A stretch of 32,529 bases of DNA from an uncultured Lachnospiraceae bacterium (GTDB lineage Bacteria > Bacillota > Clostridia > Lachnospirales > Lachnospiraceae): positions 1 through 32,529 of the forward strand of contig CADANR010000007.1 in the NCBI GenBank assembly GCA_902789265.1, given 5' to 3'. Shown here piece after piece: positions 26,484 to 32,529 of this stretch. The first letter of the stretch is position 1. Each line of letters opens with the position of its first letter. The notes beneath the pieces are model-generated. The model was not told where the DNA came from and searched no databases. It saw nothing but the letters and a program-made list of their open reading frames with translations. The position numbers and the translations under genes were made by a program.

Positions 26484-27632
26484 TTAGACATTTGCTTTGA
26501 TTGCTTCTGCAACGACTCTTGCTACGGTAGGATGGAAAGCTTCCGGAAGAATATTGTCTTCGTTTAATTCTTCATCCGGAATGCAGCCTGCAATTGCTAG
26601 GGCAGCGGCAAGTTTCATTTCTTCCGTAATCTGACGTGCGTGGCATTCTAAAGCACCCTTAAATATTCCCGGGAAAGCGATTACGTTGTTTACCTGATTC
26701 GGGAAATCGGAACGTCCGGTTCCTACGACTTTTGCGCCTGCAGCTTTTGCAACGTCAGGCATGATTTCGGGAACGGGATTTGCCATGGCAAAAAGGATGG
26801 CATCTTTATTCATGGATGCAACCATTTCCGCACTGACTAAATTCGGCGCGGAAACTCCGACGAACACATCGGCATCGACAAGAGCATCCTTTAACAAACC
26901 TTTTTCGTGATGAAGATTGGTTACTTCCATCATTTTTTTCTGCATCCAGTTAAGACCTTCCGAGGATTCGTCCAGAATGCCGATTTTATCACACATAACC
27001 ACATTCTTAAATCCATAACGGAGTAACAGCTTGGTAATGGCGATTCCGGCACTGCCTGCGCCGTTTACAACCACCTTGCATTCTTCCTTCTTCTTTCCGG
27101 TAACCTTTAATGCATTAATTAAACCTGCCAAAACAACAATGGCGGTTCCGTGCTGGTCATCATGGAATACGGGAATATCGAGAATCTCTTTTAAACGTTC
27201 TTCAATTTCAAAACATCTCGGAGCGGAAATGTCTTCTAAGTTAATGCCGCCGAAACCGGGAGCCAAATATGTTACAGCCTTAATGATTTCTTCGGTATCC
27301 TGGGTATCTAAGCAGATCGGAACTGCGTTTACACCGCCGAATTCCTTGAATAAAACTGCCTTTCCTTCCATAACCGGCATGGCTGCATATGGTCCGATGT
27401 TTCCGAGTCCTAAAACGGCGCTTCCGTCAGATACGACTGCAACGGTATTGGACTTTATGGTGTAGGTGTAAGCAAGGCTTTTATCCTTTGCAATTTCCTT
27501 GCAGGGTTCTGCAACACCCGGTGTGTAGGCAAGTGCAAGATCCTCCCTGGATTTTACTTTGACCTTGGAGGTGGTTTCTAACTTGCCGTTCCATTCTTTA
27601 TGTAACTGTAATGCTTTTTCTTCGTTTGTCAT
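26484..27632 (-). CDS. NAD-dependent malic enzyme
   Basis: The 382-residue enzyme turns malate into pyruvate and CO2 with reduction of NAD(P). Visible motifs are 'LAYTPGVAEPC', 'SDGSAVLGLGNIG', metal-binding 'VFHDDQHGTAIV', the dinucleotide fold 'VNGAGSAGIAI', 'AMANPVPEI' and 'GRSDFPNQVNN'. The length is that of the short bacterial form without a phosphotransacetylase domain. AAGGAG stands six bases before the ATG. Cofactor choice cannot be decided by eye. Confidence 0.95.
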   Translation of the reverse strand: MTNEEKALQLHKEWNGKLETTSKVKVKSREDLALAYTPGVAEPCKEIAKDKSLAYTYTIKSNTVAVVSDGSAVLGLGNIGPYAAMPVMEGKAVLFKEFGGVNAVPICLDTQDTEEIIKAVTYLAPGFGGINLEDISAPRCFEIEERLKEILDIPVFHDDQHGTAIVVLAGLINALKVTGKKKEECKVVVNGAGSAGIAITKLLLRYGFKNVVMCDKIGILDESSEGLNWMQKKMMEVTNLHHEKGLLKDALVDADVFVGVSAPNLVSAEMVASMNKDAILFAMANPVPEIMPDVAKAAGAKVVGTGRSDFPNQVNNVIAFPGIFKGALECHARQITEEMKLAAALAIAGCIPDEELNEDNILPEAFHPTVARVVAEAIKANV

Positions 27633-27690
27633 GGGGTACTCCTTGTTTTTGATTCATTAGAAATATCGGTATATCAACAATACCTTCGGT

Positions 27691-27699
27691 ATTATACCA
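27691..27699 (-). promoter_or_regulatory. Extended -10 promoter of the malic enzyme gene
   Basis: Minus strand TGGTATAAT, an extended -10. The -35 position (TAACAA) is weak. It lies 59 bases before the start codon. Confidence 0.5.
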
Positions 27700-27791
27700 T
27701 AATAATATTTTCATTGTTATACCTAAAATATTTTTTGTCCGCAAATTAATCGTAAGTTCTGAAATTCATACAAAATCAATATCAAAAAGAA

Positions 27792-27820
27792 AAGGGTTGC
27801 TCACACAGCGAGTAACCCTT
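27792..27820. terminator. Terminator after rarA
   Basis: Arms AAGGGTTGCTC (27792-27802) and GAGTAACCCTT (27810-27820) match at 10 of 11 positions. The minus strand continues TTCTTTTTG and the plus strand is also T-rich, so it may work both ways. Confidence 0.8.
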
Positions 27821-27890
27821 ATTTCTTTTCATTTCATTTTTTTCTTTATTATCTATTTTGTATCTCTTACTGTTTCTTTAATCTCTATTT

Positions 27891-28484
27891 TTATTCTTCC
27901 GTATCTTCCTTCTTGCTGCCCTTGATCATATCCATATGCTCCCGGATCTTCTTCTCATACCCGAGTTCGCCCGGCACATAGAACTTTGTTCCGGTCAGTT
28001 CATACGGCAGATACTGCTGTTCCACATAATGATTCGGAAAATCGTGGGAATACAGATATCCGCTTCCGTGTCCGAGTTTTCCTGCCGATTTATAATGTGC
28101 ATCCTTTAAGTGATTCGGGATCTCCAGATTTCCGGTTCTTCCGACTTCCTGCATTGCATCGAAAATCGCATTCACCGCTGCATTGCTCTTCGGTGCACAG
28201 GCGACATATGCTGCTGCCTGTGACAGAATAATCTGTGCTTCCGGCATTCCGACTCTCTCTACCGCAAGGGAAGCGCTGACGGCTACCTGAAGTGCCTGCG
28301 GATCTGCATTCCCGACATCCTCCGCTGCACAAATCATAATTCTTCTTGCAATAAAGGTCACACTCTCTCCCGCCGATAACATCCTTGCCAGATAGTATAC
28401 CGCAGCGTCCGGATCAGACCCTCTCATGCTCTTGATAAATGCGGAAATCGTATCGCGAAAACGCACCCGAACTACCATGGCCAT
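27891..28484 (-). CDS. rarA: RarA/MgsA C-terminal part, separate reading frame
   Basis: The 197-residue frame matches the C-terminal helical tetramerisation domain of RarA: 'DTISAFIKSMRGSDPDAAVYYLARML', 'RRIMICAAEDVGNADPQAL' and 'IPNHLKDAHYKSAGKLGHG'. Its first eleven residues replace the usual linker. The ATG overlaps the end of the N-terminal frame by 13 bases and has GGAGG about ten bases upstream, inside that frame, so it may be translated by coupling. Otherwise it is the second half of a frameshifted gene. Confidence 0.85.
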   Translation of the reverse strand: MAMVVRVRFRDTISAFIKSMRGSDPDAAVYYLARMLSAGESVTFIARRIMICAAEDVGNADPQALQVAVSASLAVERVGMPEAQIILSQAAAYVACAPKSNAAVNAIFDAMQEVGRTGNLEIPNHLKDAHYKSAGKLGHGSGYLYSHDFPNHYVEQQYLPYELTGTKFYVPGELGYEKKIREHMDMIKGSKKEDTEE

Positions 28485-29221
28485 TGTCTGTATTCCTCCG
28501 CTACTTCCAGCGTTATATGAATCAGTCCGTCTTCGTCTCTCGGTGTTGTAAGAACCGCAAGTTCCACGGCATTCAATGCATGTCTTGCATCTCCCCCTGC
28601 CATGTCTGCTAAAAAAGAAACCGCCTCGTCCGTAATCTCTGCTTTATAGATTCCCATGCCGCATTCCTTGTCTGTTACGGCACGTTTGATTAACTTCTCA
28701 ATATCTTCCTGGGACAGAGGTTTCAGTTCGAAAATCACGGAACGGGAAATAAGTGCCCCGTTTACCTCGAAATATGGATTCTCGGTTGTTGCACCGATTA
28801 AAATCAAAGTCCCGTCTTCCACAAACGGAAGCAGAAAATCCTGCTGCGCCTTATTGAAACGATGGATCTCATCCACGAAAAGAATCGTCCGTCTGGCATA
28901 CATTGCCATGGTTTCTTTGGCTTTCTCAACAACCTCTTCCATCTCTTTCTTTCCGGAAGTGGTTGCATTGATCTGCATGAACTCCGAGGATGTGGTATTC
29001 GCAATTACTTTTGCAAGCGTTGTTTTTCCGGTTCCCGGAGGGCCGTAAAAGATTACCGAGCGAAGCTTGTCCGCCCGAATTGCTCTCGTCAGCATCTTAT
29101 CTTCGCCTAAGATATGCTCCTGCCCTACCACCTCATCCAGAGTTTTCGGACGCATTCTTGCAGCTAAGGGTGCTTCCTGCTTCTCGCTGTTCTTTTCTCT
29201 CGCATAGCTGAATAAATCCAT
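28472..29221 (-). CDS. rarA: RarA/MgsA N-terminal AAA+ part, separate reading frame
   Basis: The 249-residue frame holds the AAA+ module of replication-associated recombination protein A: 'ARMRPKTLDEVVGQEHIL', Walker A GPPGTGKTT, Walker B LFVDEIHRF, 'IGATTENPYFEVN' and 'GGDARHALNAVELA'. Full RarA is about 440 residues. This frame ends at the join between the AAA+ lid and the C-terminal domain, after 'EVAEEY', with four off-frame residues and TAG. Compared with the usual linker about 13 bases seem missing, shifting the frame. RarA acts at stalled replication forks with SSB. AAGGAA precedes the start. Confidence 0.87.
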   Translation of the reverse strand: MDLFSYAREKNSEKQEAPLAARMRPKTLDEVVGQEHILGEDKMLTRAIRADKLRSVIFYGPPGTGKTTLAKVIANTTSSEFMQINATTSGKKEMEEVVEKAKETMAMYARRTILFVDEIHRFNKAQQDFLLPFVEDGTLILIGATTENPYFEVNGALISRSVIFELKPLSQEDIEKLIKRAVTDKECGMGIYKAEITDEAVSFLADMAGGDARHALNAVELAVLTTPRDEDGLIHITLEVAEEYRQWPW

Positions 29222-29331
29222 CTAAGTCTGTTCCTTTATATAATCAAACTACATTTTTCACTTTACCACAGAAGCGTGAGAATGTATAGTTTTCCCAAAT
29301 TTACATTACTCCGAATATACACTGAAATACA

Positions 29332-29409
29332 GCTTGACGATTGAAAACATTGCGAAGGGTGAGTTGCCACTGCATCCGAACCCTGAACAATAGTTTGCAA
29401 TCGTCAAGC
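29332..29409. repeat. Long orphan stem-loop between clpB and rarA
   Basis: Perfect 12-base arms GCTTGACGATTG (29332-29343) and CAATCGTCAAGC (29398-29409) continue inward with AAAC, ATTG and AGGGT pairings separated by small bulges, ending in a loop of about 19 bases. No T-run follows on either strand. It could be a structured RNA or a small mobile repeat. Confidence 0.6.
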
Positions 29410-29440
29410 GTGCCTTAGAATATATTCAATTATTTACTTT

Positions 29441-32026
29441 TCAGCGCACAACCCGTGCCTTCAGTTCTCCGTCTTCCGCCGCAAACTCCACCGTATCCTT
29501 CATGGACACTTCACCCGCAAGAATCATGCGTCCAAGCAGTGTTTCCACCGTCTTCTGTACATAACGCTTAAGCGGTCTTGCGCCGTAAACCGGATCATAT
29601 CCGTTCTCCGTGATAAACTCTTTCGCAGAATCGGAAAGCTTCACGGTAATCTCCTTGTCTTCCAGACGCTTATTGATATCCGCTACAATCAGATCCGCAA
29701 TATGACCGATATTGTCGCGGGTAAGCGGCTTGAACATAATAATCTCGTCCAAACGGTTTAAAAATTCCGGCCGGAAGGATGCATGCAGCTTATCCATTAC
29801 TTCTTCCTCTGCTTCCGCGGAGATATTGCCTTCTTCATCCATTCCTTCAAGAAGATCCATTGCGCCGATATTCGAAGTCATGATGAGAATCGTATTCTTA
29901 AAGTCCACGGTTCTTCCCTGGGAATCCGTGATACGACCGTCATCCAAGACCTGCAAAAGCACGTTATAGACATCCGGATGGGCTTTTTCAATTTCATCGA
30001 AAAGTACAACCGCATACGGTTTTCTGCGGACTGCCTCAGTCAGCTGACCGCCTTCGTCATAGCCTACATATCCCGGAGGTGCTCCGATCAATCTCGATAC
30101 GGAGAATTTCTCCATATACTCACTCATATCGATTCGAACCATATTGGATTCATCGTCAAAAAGTGTTGCCGCAAGGGATTTTGCAAGCTCGGTTTTGCCG
30201 ACACCGGTAGGTCCTAAGAATAAGAATGAACCGATCGGTTTGCTCGGATCCTTAATTCCGGCTTTCGAACGAATGATGGATTCCGTCACAAGCTTAACAC
30301 CTTCATCCTGTCCGATGACACGTTTATGAAGTTCATCCTCCAAATGCAGAGTCTTATTTCTTTCACTCTCGGTAAGCTTTGCAACGGGAATTCCGGTCCA
30401 TCTGGAAATAATACGGGCAATCTCTTCTTCCGATACGTTCTCATGTAAAAGTGTGCGGTCTGAGGATTTTAATGCCTCTTCTTCCTGCTCCAGTTCCTTC
30501 TTCAAAGTGGGCAGGGTTCCGTAGCTTAACTCCGCCGCCTTCTCCAGATTTCCTTCACGCTGTGCAATCTGAATCTGGCTGTTTACGGATTCAATCTGTT
30601 CCCTTAATTTGCTTAACTTTCCGACATTGGCTTTTTCGTTTTCCCACTGTGCCTTGGCCGTATCGAAACGTTCTCTTTCCTCGGCAAGTTCCTTCTGCAA
30701 AGCCTCCAGTCTTTCCGCACTTAAGGAATCTTCCTCTTTCTTTAAAGCCGCTTCCTCGATTTCCATTTGCAGAACTTTTCTGCGCATTTCATCAAGTTCG
30801 GTCGGCATACTGTCAAGTTCGGTTTTAATCAGCGCACATGCCTCATCTACAAGGTCAATGGCCTTATCCGGCAAGAATCTGTCTGAAATATAACGGTGCG
30901 ATAAAACCGCTGCACTTACCAGGGCATTGTCGAGAATCTTGACACCGTGATAGACCTCGTAACGGTCCTTTAAACCACGCAGAATCGAAATCGTATCCTC
31001 CACGGTCGGCTCATCCACCATAACCGGCTGAAAACGACGCTCAAGAGCTGCATCCTTTTCAATATACTTCCGGTATTCATCCAGCGTCGTTGCACCGATA
31101 CAGTGAAGTTCGCCTCTGGCAAGCATTGGCTTTAACATGTTTCCGGCATCCAAAGAACCTTCCGATGCGCCCGCACCGACAATCGTATGAAGCTCATCGA
31201 TAAAGAGTAAAATCTCCCCGTTTGATTTGCGTACCTCATCCAGAACGGCTTTCAGACGTTCCTCGAATTCGCCCCTGTATTTCGCACCTGCAACCAGTGC
31301 ACCCATATCGAGTGCGAATATCCTTTTATCCTTTAATCCCTGCGGTACATCACCCTGTACAATACGCTGTGCAAGACCTTCCACTACGGCCGTTTTGCCG
31401 ACACCGGGCTCACCGATTAATACGGGATTATTCTTCGTTTTTCTCGAAAGAATACGGATTACGTTTCTGATTTCGGAATCACGTCCGATGACCGGATCGA
31501 GCTTCTGCTCTCTTGCCCGGTCCACGAGATTCGTTCCGTATTTTGTCAAAACATCATAGGTTCCTTCGGGATTATCGCCGGTCACTCTCTGGCTTCCTCT
31601 TACCGTGGAAAGCACCTTCAGGAAGCGCTCCTTGGTAATACCGAACTCTTTTAAAATTCCCTGCATTTCCTTGGAAGGATGCTCAATCATTGCAAGAACA
31701 AGATGCTCTACGGAAATATATTCGTCTCCCATCCGCTTCGCAATCGACTCTGCATTCTGGAATACCTTCCTTAGTCCGTCACCCACATAAGGTTCAGCTC
31801 CGGAAACCTTCGGCTTTTTCTCGATTTCGGAAAGCACACGGTTTACAAAGTATTCCTTGTTGATTTCCATTCTTTCAACCAGTTTTAAAATCAGACTGTC
31901 GTCCTCGGTCAAAAGTGCATATAACAGGTGTTCCTGAGATATTTCCTGGTTCCCGTACTCCTCTGCCAGACTCTGACAACCCTGAATCGCCTGTATTGAT
32001 TTCTGTGTTAATTTAGAACCATCCAT
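29441..32026 (-). CDS. clpB: ClpB disaggregase
   Basis: The 861-residue AAA+ chaperone has the Clp N domain (1-145), first ATPase domain with Walker A GEPGVGKT and '[13 protein letters not shown]', a coiled-coil M domain (about 400-520) that separates it from ClpC, and second ATPase domain with Walker A GPTGVGKT and '[16 protein letters not shown]'. No IGF/L loop for ClpP docking was noticed, as expected for ClpB. It untangles protein aggregates with DnaK. I set the start at 32026 ('[10 protein letters not shown]', AAGGTGG upstream); the open frame continues to 32080. Confidence 0.97.
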   Translation of the reverse strand: MDGSKLTQKSIQAIQGCQSLAEEYGNQEISQEHLLYALLTEDDSLILKLVERMEINKEYFVNRVLSEIEKKPKVSGAEPYVGDGLRKVFQNAESIAKRMGDEYISVEHLVLAMIEHPSKEMQGILKEFGITKERFLKVLSTVRGSQRVTGDNPEGTYDVLTKYGTNLVDRAREQKLDPVIGRDSEIRNVIRILSRKTKNNPVLIGEPGVGKTAVVEGLAQRIVQGDVPQGLKDKRIFALDMGALVAGAKYRGEFEERLKAVLDEVRKSNGEILLFIDELHTIVGAGASEGSLDAGNMLKPMLARGELHCIGATTLDEYRKYIEKDAALERRFQPVMVDEPTVEDTISILRGLKDRYEVYHGVKILDNALVSAAVLSHRYISDRFLPDKAIDLVDEACALIKTELDSMPTELDEMRRKVLQMEIEEAALKKEEDSLSAERLEALQKELAEERERFDTAKAQWENEKANVGKLSKLREQIESVNSQIQIAQREGNLEKAAELSYGTLPTLKKELEQEEEALKSSDRTLLHENVSEEEIARIISRWTGIPVAKLTESERNKTLHLEDELHKRVIGQDEGVKLVTESIIRSKAGIKDPSKPIGSFLFLGPTGVGKTELAKSLAATLFDDESNMVRIDMSEYMEKFSVSRLIGAPPGYVGYDEGGQLTEAVRRKPYAVVLFDEIEKAHPDVYNVLLQVLDDGRITDSQGRTVDFKNTILIMTSNIGAMDLLEGMDEEGNISAEAEEEVMDKLHASFRPEFLNRLDEIIMFKPLTRDNIGHIADLIVADINKRLEDKEITVKLSDSAKEFITENGYDPVYGARPLKRYVQKTVETLLGRMILAGEVSMKDTVEFAAEDGELKARVVR

Positions 32027-32089
32027 TACGAACACCACCTTTCTTTCTATTTGTAAAATACATGCAATCCGGTTTTGCATGCTTGTTTT

Positions 32090-32116
32090 AACTGTTCTAT
32101 ATCTAATATAACAGTT
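32090..32116. promoter_or_regulatory. Palindromic operator candidate on the clpB promoter
   Basis: AACTGTT (32090-32096) and AACAGTT (32110-32116) are a perfect inverted repeat with 13 spacer bases, overlapping the -10. It is neither CIRCE nor the tandem heptads of CtsR. Confidence 0.5.
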
Positions 32117-32132
32117 TATTTTTCCGTGTCAA
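32105..32132 (-). promoter_or_regulatory. clpB promoter
   Basis: Minus strand TTGACA (32127-32132), 16 bases, TATATT (32105-32110). It gives a leader of about 70 bases to clpB. Confidence 0.75.
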
Positions 32133-32144
32133 GGTTTTTTTCAT

Positions 32145-32180
32145 AAAATCTAAAAAATGCGATTTCTTATGAAATCGCAT
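32145..32180 (-). terminator. Terminator overlapping the end of the BlaI-like gene
   Basis: Minus strand ATGCGATTTC (32171-32180) pairs perfectly with GAAATCGCAT (32157-32166) over a four-base loop, followed by TTTTTAGATTTT. The stem includes the last codons and stop of the gene. Confidence 0.85.
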
Positions 32181-32529
32181 CTTTCATACGCCTTTTCTGA
32201 TTCGGCGTAAGTTTTTTCTTCTTCATATACGCTTCCATCATTGCTACGGGATCGCCGTCAAACCAGGTCTTGCAGAAATCCACAACCTCCGTTCCGCAAT
32301 ATGCTTTTGCCGTAACCTCTGCATGATAATAGAAAATCCTGCCTTCGCGGTACATGGAAACATAGCCTGAGTCTTCCATTCTCTTAAGAAGTGTGGAAAC
32401 CGTCTGCTTTGCCCAGACTCTTCCGTACACATCTGCTGCCTCGTCCATCAGTTCACGCATGGACATGTCACAATTTTCTTCCCAGAGAATCCGCATCAGA
32501 ATTGCTTCGGATTCCGTAAGTCTCCTTCT
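32167..32529 (-). CDS. BlaI/MecI-family repressor, 5' end beyond the window
   Basis: At least 120 residues of a winged-helix repressor are present. The frame is open to the right edge; the edge codons read 'LTESEAILMRILWEENCDMS', the normal BlaI/MecI start, so the true ATG lies just outside. 'TVSTLLKRMEDSGYVSMYREGRIFYY' is the recognition helix and wing. In known systems a membrane peptidase of the BlaR1/M56 type releases such a repressor; a partner would be left outside this window. Its own terminator separates it from clpB. Confidence 0.88.
   Translation of the reverse strand, partial: RRRLTESEAILMRILWEENCDMSMRELMDEAADVYGRVWAKQTVSTLLKRMEDSGYVSMYREGRIFYYHAEVTAKAYCGTEVVDFCKTWFDGDPVAMMEAYMKKKKLTPNQKRRMKDAIS

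Noticed and set aside
29332-29409. The long stem-loop as a terminator of clpB
   Set aside because: No T-run follows the stem on either strand and the arms are not GC-rich at the base.
32027-32160. CtsR or CIRCE site before clpB
   Set aside because: Neither tandem GGTCAAA-like heptads nor the TTAGCACTC/GAGTGCTAA pair is present.
1-32529. CRISPR array, tRNA, rRNA or complete insertion sequence
   Set aside because: No regularly spaced repeats with unique spacers, no cloverleaf-like sequence, no transposase reading frame were seen on either strand.

Overview
The window reads as chromosomal DNA from a low-to-mid GC Firmicute of class Clostridia, most probably family Lachnospiraceae. The evidence is gene content and order: rho, rpmE, a DUF1385 protein, prmC and prfA in a row; a DUF4364 protein beside an NAD-type malic enzyme; a stand-alone PurO-type IMP cyclohydrolase; and an Hsp20 gene under a CIRCE element. 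Shine-Dalgarno sites are strong AGGAGG-like. Genus cannot be fixed by eye. Almost every gene is on the minus strand; the one clear exception is an AraC-type regulator. No rRNA, tRNA, CRISPR array or complete insertion sequence was seen.

Layout in coordinate order. (1) 31-744, IMP cyclohydrolase. (2) 902-6484, three tightly coupled genes read right to left: a 1101-residue SF2 helicase, a MoxR-type AAA+ ATPase and a protein joining a zincin-like HExxH domain to a VWA domain. The helicase looks like the C-terminal half of the giant methylase-helicases of conjugative elements, without the methylase. A REP-like inverted repeat lies directly in front of it. This is the best candidate for an undescribed system. 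(3) 6780-10046, a VTC-domain protein, a DUF4956 membrane protein and a CotH-kinase-like membrane protein. (4) 10143-10224, two adjacent palindromes of unknown role. (5) 10332-10769, Hsp20 with CIRCE. (6) 11010-19248, a run of six genes: pyruvate kinase, a DMT transporter, a heterodimeric ABC exporter, and an ABCG-like ATPase with its permease. A divergent AraC regulator (19415-20377) shares the promoter region with pyruvate kinase.

(7) 20388-25611, the translation and transcription-termination block: release factor 1, its methyltransferase PrmC, DUF1385, ribosomal protein L31 and Rho. (8) 25960-27632, malic enzyme and DUF4364. (9) 27891-29221, rarA/mgsA split into two overlapping reading frames. 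(10) 29332-29409, a long orphan stem-loop. (11) 29441-32026, ClpB. (12) 32167 to the right edge, a BlaI/MecI-like repressor cut by the window end.

Most of the window is housekeeping. The points that deserve attention are the helicase-MoxR-VWA operon, the split rarA, the phased 9-mer repeats in front of prfA, the orphan stem-loops, and an unassigned palindromic operator on the clpB promoter. Function assignments rest on recognising motifs in the translated sequence; no database search was possible.
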